From positions 1 through 7,878 of the forward strand of contig JAKAWN010000326.1 in NCBI GenBank assembly GCA_021827245.1: 7,878 bases of DNA, in the 5' to 3' direction. This DNA is from Acidobacteriota bacterium (lineage in GTDB: Bacteria; Acidobacteriota; Terriglobia; UBA7540). The position numbers were made by a program, and so were the translations under genes. This document shows positions 5,895 through 7,878 of the stretch, in pieces (positions within the stretch are counted from its first letter, which is position 1; the number at the start of each line of letters is the position of its first letter). Below the pieces are notes generated by a model. That model had not been told where the DNA came from. It ran no database searches and saw only the letters and a list, made by a program, of their open reading frames with translations.

Positions 5895-7526
5895 TCAGAA
5901 AATCTGGCGGAAGCCCAGGTGCAGGTGCAAACGCATTCCATAAATGGTGACCGGGCCGCGAGCCTGGTTATAGCCCGGGTTCTGAATATACTGGATATCG
6001 GGACCGATGGAAAAGCCAATGGGAAGCTTCAGGTTGTAATAAGCCTCAAGAATCTGCTCCCGTCCGTACGTCAGGCCGCCGTCGCCGAGCAGAAATCCCA
6101 GGCCGCCGGCGGCGAGGTATTCCTGGTGTAGGCGGGAAATACCGTTGGAGACAAACGCCACGCCGACGTGGTCGGTGGGCCTTCCCCAGAGCGTCCCCGG
6201 AACTTCAACGCCGCCTTCGAGGGTGTTGTTGACTTCAGTAAAAGAGTAGCTTGCGTATTTTCCGTTGTTCCAGCCAGCACGAGCGAACAGGCCGAGCCCG
6301 TAGGGCAATCCCTGCTGCCAGTTCAGACCGAATCCATATTCGTGGGCGCCTACCTGGCGAACAGCGGAGACCTCCGGAATGGGCGTCAGCCCGGCGCGCC
6401 AGGCGGCCAGGGCGTCGGAGAAGCTCCCCATGCTCGCCTCATCGAGGAAGCCCAGCAGGCGCACCTTGCCGTTGGTGGAAGGGCTGTAGGCCCAATTGAT
6501 CTGGGCATTTGCCGCCTTGTTGTTGGCGATGTGAAGGTCCAGGTAGCGCCCGTTGGGATTCTTGGTCATCAGGGCTTCGGCATAGCGAAAGCTCCAGTTG
6601 TGATCGTCGAATTCGACGTAGGCCCCGTAGGTGTAGCCGGGTGTGTTGGCGGCGTAGTCCCAGGCGCCGTTCTGGTCGGCGGTCCAGTTGAGAAACTGGG
6701 AGTGGTCGTCATTGGCATAGGCGTTGTGGTCGAAGAAATCGGCCAGGCAGAACTTGCCAAAATAGAATTCAAGGCGGCGTGCAGGCAGAGAGGAATCGAG
6801 TTCGAGATAGGACGGGGTATTCTCAACCGTGCCCCCGCCGAGCGGCACAATATAGTGCAGCAGAAAGCGGGACATGTAAGTGTGCACGGCAGCTACTCCT
6901 GGTGAAGGCGTGCGCTGAGCGTCGAGGTCAGGGAAGCCGGCAAGGCCGACAACACCGCTCAGGCCCTGACCCCGGACGTCCTCGGCGTCGAAGAGTATTT
7001 CGAAGTTGCGGGTCACGCGAAACCCGGTAAAAAGGTCCTCGATGCTGGTGACATCTGCTTCAGAATAGTTGTGAAAACTGTTCGGACCCGAATACGGAGC
7101 AGGGAAAGCGAGATGGCCCTGAGGAACAACGTTTGCCTGCCCACCAATCCAGAAGCGGCTGGCGAAACCGGAAAGAGCGGGCGATTTTTGCGCGCCAGTG
7201 TGACCCTGCGAATCTGCGAGAGAAGTCTGGCCGCCCGCCTGGCTCGGACGCTCGTTGGATTTTAACTGCGCGAGCTCTGCGGCCGATGTGCGGGCGGAAG
7301 AACGGCACGCGCGCGTCCGGCGGCTCGAACGGTGTGATGCGGAGGAAGCCGGTTTTGCGTTACAAGGATCGGCTTGGGACTTGTGGTGAACGCCCGACGC
7401 CACAGGGGCAAGCTTGGCGAGCGATTGGGCCGCCTGACCCGTGGGAGGAATAGCCGCAAAAAAGAGAGCTCCCGCCAAAGCCACACCGACTTTTCTGCAG
7501 ACTTTCCGAACCTTCGCGCCTTTCAT
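5895..7526 (-). CDS. OprB-like carbohydrate-type outer-membrane porin
   Basis: This protein (543 residues from the chosen start) is predicted to form an outer-membrane beta-barrel for diffusion of sugars or other small solutes. Its N-terminus is a typical signal peptide: basic MKGAKVRKVCRK, hydrophobic VGVALAGALFFAAIP, and likely cleavage near GQAA (about residue 33). A polar Ala/Ser/Arg/Gln-rich linker follows (about 34-120). The barrel begins at FWIGGQANVVPQGHLAFPAP (about 125) and includes the family-like stretch GKFCLADFFDHNAYANDDHS (257-276), then FLNWTADQNGAWDYAANTPG (278-297) and WSFRYAEALM (311-320). It ends in a barrel assembly signal with terminal Phe (LHLHLGFRQIF). The frame is open back to 7655, but the ATG at 7526 is preferred because it gives a clean signal peptide and has GAGGGGG 8 bases upstream. 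The family is firm to me as OprB-like; the substrate is unknown. Confidence 0.87.
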   Translation of the reverse strand: MKGAKVRKVCRKVGVALAGALFFAAIPPTGQAAQSLAKLAPVASGVHHKSQADPCNAKPASSASHRSSRRTRACRSSARTSAAELAQLKSNERPSQAGGQTSLADSQGHTGAQKSPALSGFASRFWIGGQANVVPQGHLAFPAPYSGPNSFHNYSEADVTSIEDLFTGFRVTRNFEILFDAEDVRGQGLSGVVGLAGFPDLDAQRTPSPGVAAVHTYMSRFLLHYIVPLGGGTVENTPSYLELDSSLPARRLEFYFGKFCLADFFDHNAYANDDHSQFLNWTADQNGAWDYAANTPGYTYGAYVEFDDHNWSFRYAEALMTKNPNGRYLDLHIANNKAANAQINWAYSPSTNGKVRLLGFLDEASMGSFSDALAAWRAGLTPIPEVSAVRQVGAHEYGFGLNWQQGLPYGLGLFARAGWNNGKYASYSFTEVNNTLEGGVEVPGTLWGRPTDHVGVAFVSNGISRLHQEYLAAGGLGFLLGDGGLTYGREQILEAYYNLKLPIGFSIGPDIQYIQNPGYNQARGPVTIYGMRLHLHLGFRQIF

Positions 7527-7567
7527 CAGCAACGCCCCCTCGCTTTCTGAAGCATTTAACGGTGTTG

Positions 7568-7585
7568 TTACCCAACTTCCGCGGT
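7568..7585 (+). repeat. Left arm of an inverted repeat enclosing about 310 bases
   Basis: TTACCCAACTTCCGCGGT here is the reverse complement of 7860-7878, apart from one extra base in the right arm; 15 bases (7571-7585) match exactly. It lies 42-59 bases upstream of the porin start codon. It may be a terminal repeat of a small non-coding element, or one of two copies of a regulator site. Confidence 0.5.
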
Positions 7586-7657
7586 CCCAGGCGATTTTTG
7601 AACGTTTTTGGAAAGCAACCCATTTGTTTTCAATATCGGCATTCCAAAGGCTCAAAA

Positions 7658-7672
7658 TAGTGACGAATAAAT
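7658..7672 (+). repeat. Direct repeat copy 1, TAGTGACGAATAAAT
   Basis: It matches 7807-7822 except for one inserted G. The two copies are about 150 bases apart in the region upstream of the porin, and their function is unknown. Confidence 0.4.
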
Positions 7673-7806
7673 CTACCGGGATCTTTGCCTTATCGCAGCA
7701 ATTTTGTAGTTGACGGCATCCATCAAGGACGTGTTATCGTCATGGGCATGGAAGTTGTTGCTACACAAGGACTGGCGTTCACAAAGTGCCATTGAGCTAG
7801 GGCACA

Positions 7807-7822
7807 TAGTGACGGAATAAAT
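7807..7822 (+). repeat. Direct repeat copy 2, TAGTGACGGAATAAAT
   Basis: This is the second copy of the motif at 7658-7672, in the same orientation and carrying one extra G. Confidence 0.4.
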
Positions 7823-7852
7823 ACGCAACCCCTTACAAACAAAACACTTCAC

Positions 7853-7878
7853 TTAGCCAACCGCGGAAGTTGGGCTAA
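7853..7878. repeat. Hairpin containing the right arm of the inverted repeat
   Basis: TTAGCCAAC (7853-7861) pairs with GTTGGGCTAA (7869-7878), giving a 9-bp stem with one bulged G and a 7-base loop. The sequence from 7860 onward is also the right arm of the larger inverted repeat with 7568-7585. No T-run is visible before the window ends, so a terminator role cannot be judged. Confidence 0.5.

Larger units (their letters stand above)
7527..7878. other. Gene-free region upstream of the porin with repeats
   Basis: These 352 bases hold no convincing gene. They should contain the porin promoter, but no strong -35/-10 pair on the minus strand stood out. The visible structure consists of an inverted repeat (7568-7585 with 7860-7878), a hairpin at the right edge (7853-7878), and a near-perfect direct repeat (7658-7672 and 7807-7822). 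An open frame continuing from the porin spans 7527-7655 but lacks a good start signal. The window ends at the repeat, so what lies beyond is unknown. Confidence 0.5.

Noticed and set aside
6168..6905. A 245-codon plus-strand frame opposite the porin, rich in Val and Gly
   Set aside because: The V/G-rich pattern is the mirror image of the porin's beta-strand codons, and there is no start signal or family resemblance.
1..7878. CRISPR arrays, tRNA or rRNA genes, phage or toxin-antitoxin modules
   Set aside because: No regularly spaced repeats, no cloverleaf with a CCA-type end, no rRNA-like sequence and no such protein families were seen.

Overview
The window reads as a chromosomal segment of a Gram-negative bacterium. 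An OprB-type outer-membrane porin with a signal peptide and a C-terminal aromatic residue requires an outer membrane. Base composition is moderately GC-rich, and the porin and transposase protein styles remind me of Acidobacteriota. That taxonomic call is an impression from protein character, not a search result. Five of the six clear genes point left (minus strand), and all five encode envelope or membrane transport proteins. The only clear rightward gene is the transposase of an insertion sequence (IS).

Layout, reading leftward along transcription. First comes a 352-base gene-free stretch at the right edge (7527-7878), with an 18-base inverted repeat and a near-perfect direct repeat. It is followed by an OprB-like porin (7526-5895), an MbfA-type ferritin-like/VIT iron exporter (5747-4791) and a CPA2-type cation:proton antiporter (4554-3166). 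The antiporter has a plausible sigma-70 promoter and a small palindrome in its leader. A 250-base spacer and a compact IS of about 1.36 kb (roughly 1554-2912) come next. The IS encodes a DD(35)E transposase and has repeated motifs at both ends. Beyond it lie another spacer, a TauE/SafE-type anion exporter (1263-436) and an overlapping DUF1634 membrane protein (461-21).

Functionally this looks like an ion and envelope homeostasis neighbourhood. The porin admits small solutes, MbfA would export ferrous iron from the cytoplasm, the antiporter would exchange Na+ or K+ for H+, and TauE/SafE with DUF1634 is a recurrent pair predicted to move sulfur-containing organic or inorganic anions. The gaps (147, 236 and several hundred bases) suggest separate transcription units rather than one operon, except for TauE/SafE-DUF1634, which overlap and must be co-transcribed.

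The least explained parts are small. One is a start codon with a consensus ribosome-binding site at 1485 whose frame runs straight into the left end of the IS, so it may be the 5' stub of an interrupted gene. Another is an extra IS-end-like motif lying just outside the right end of the IS. The third is the 18-base inverted repeat enclosing about 310 bases upstream of the porin. I do not see a convincing new multi-gene system here.
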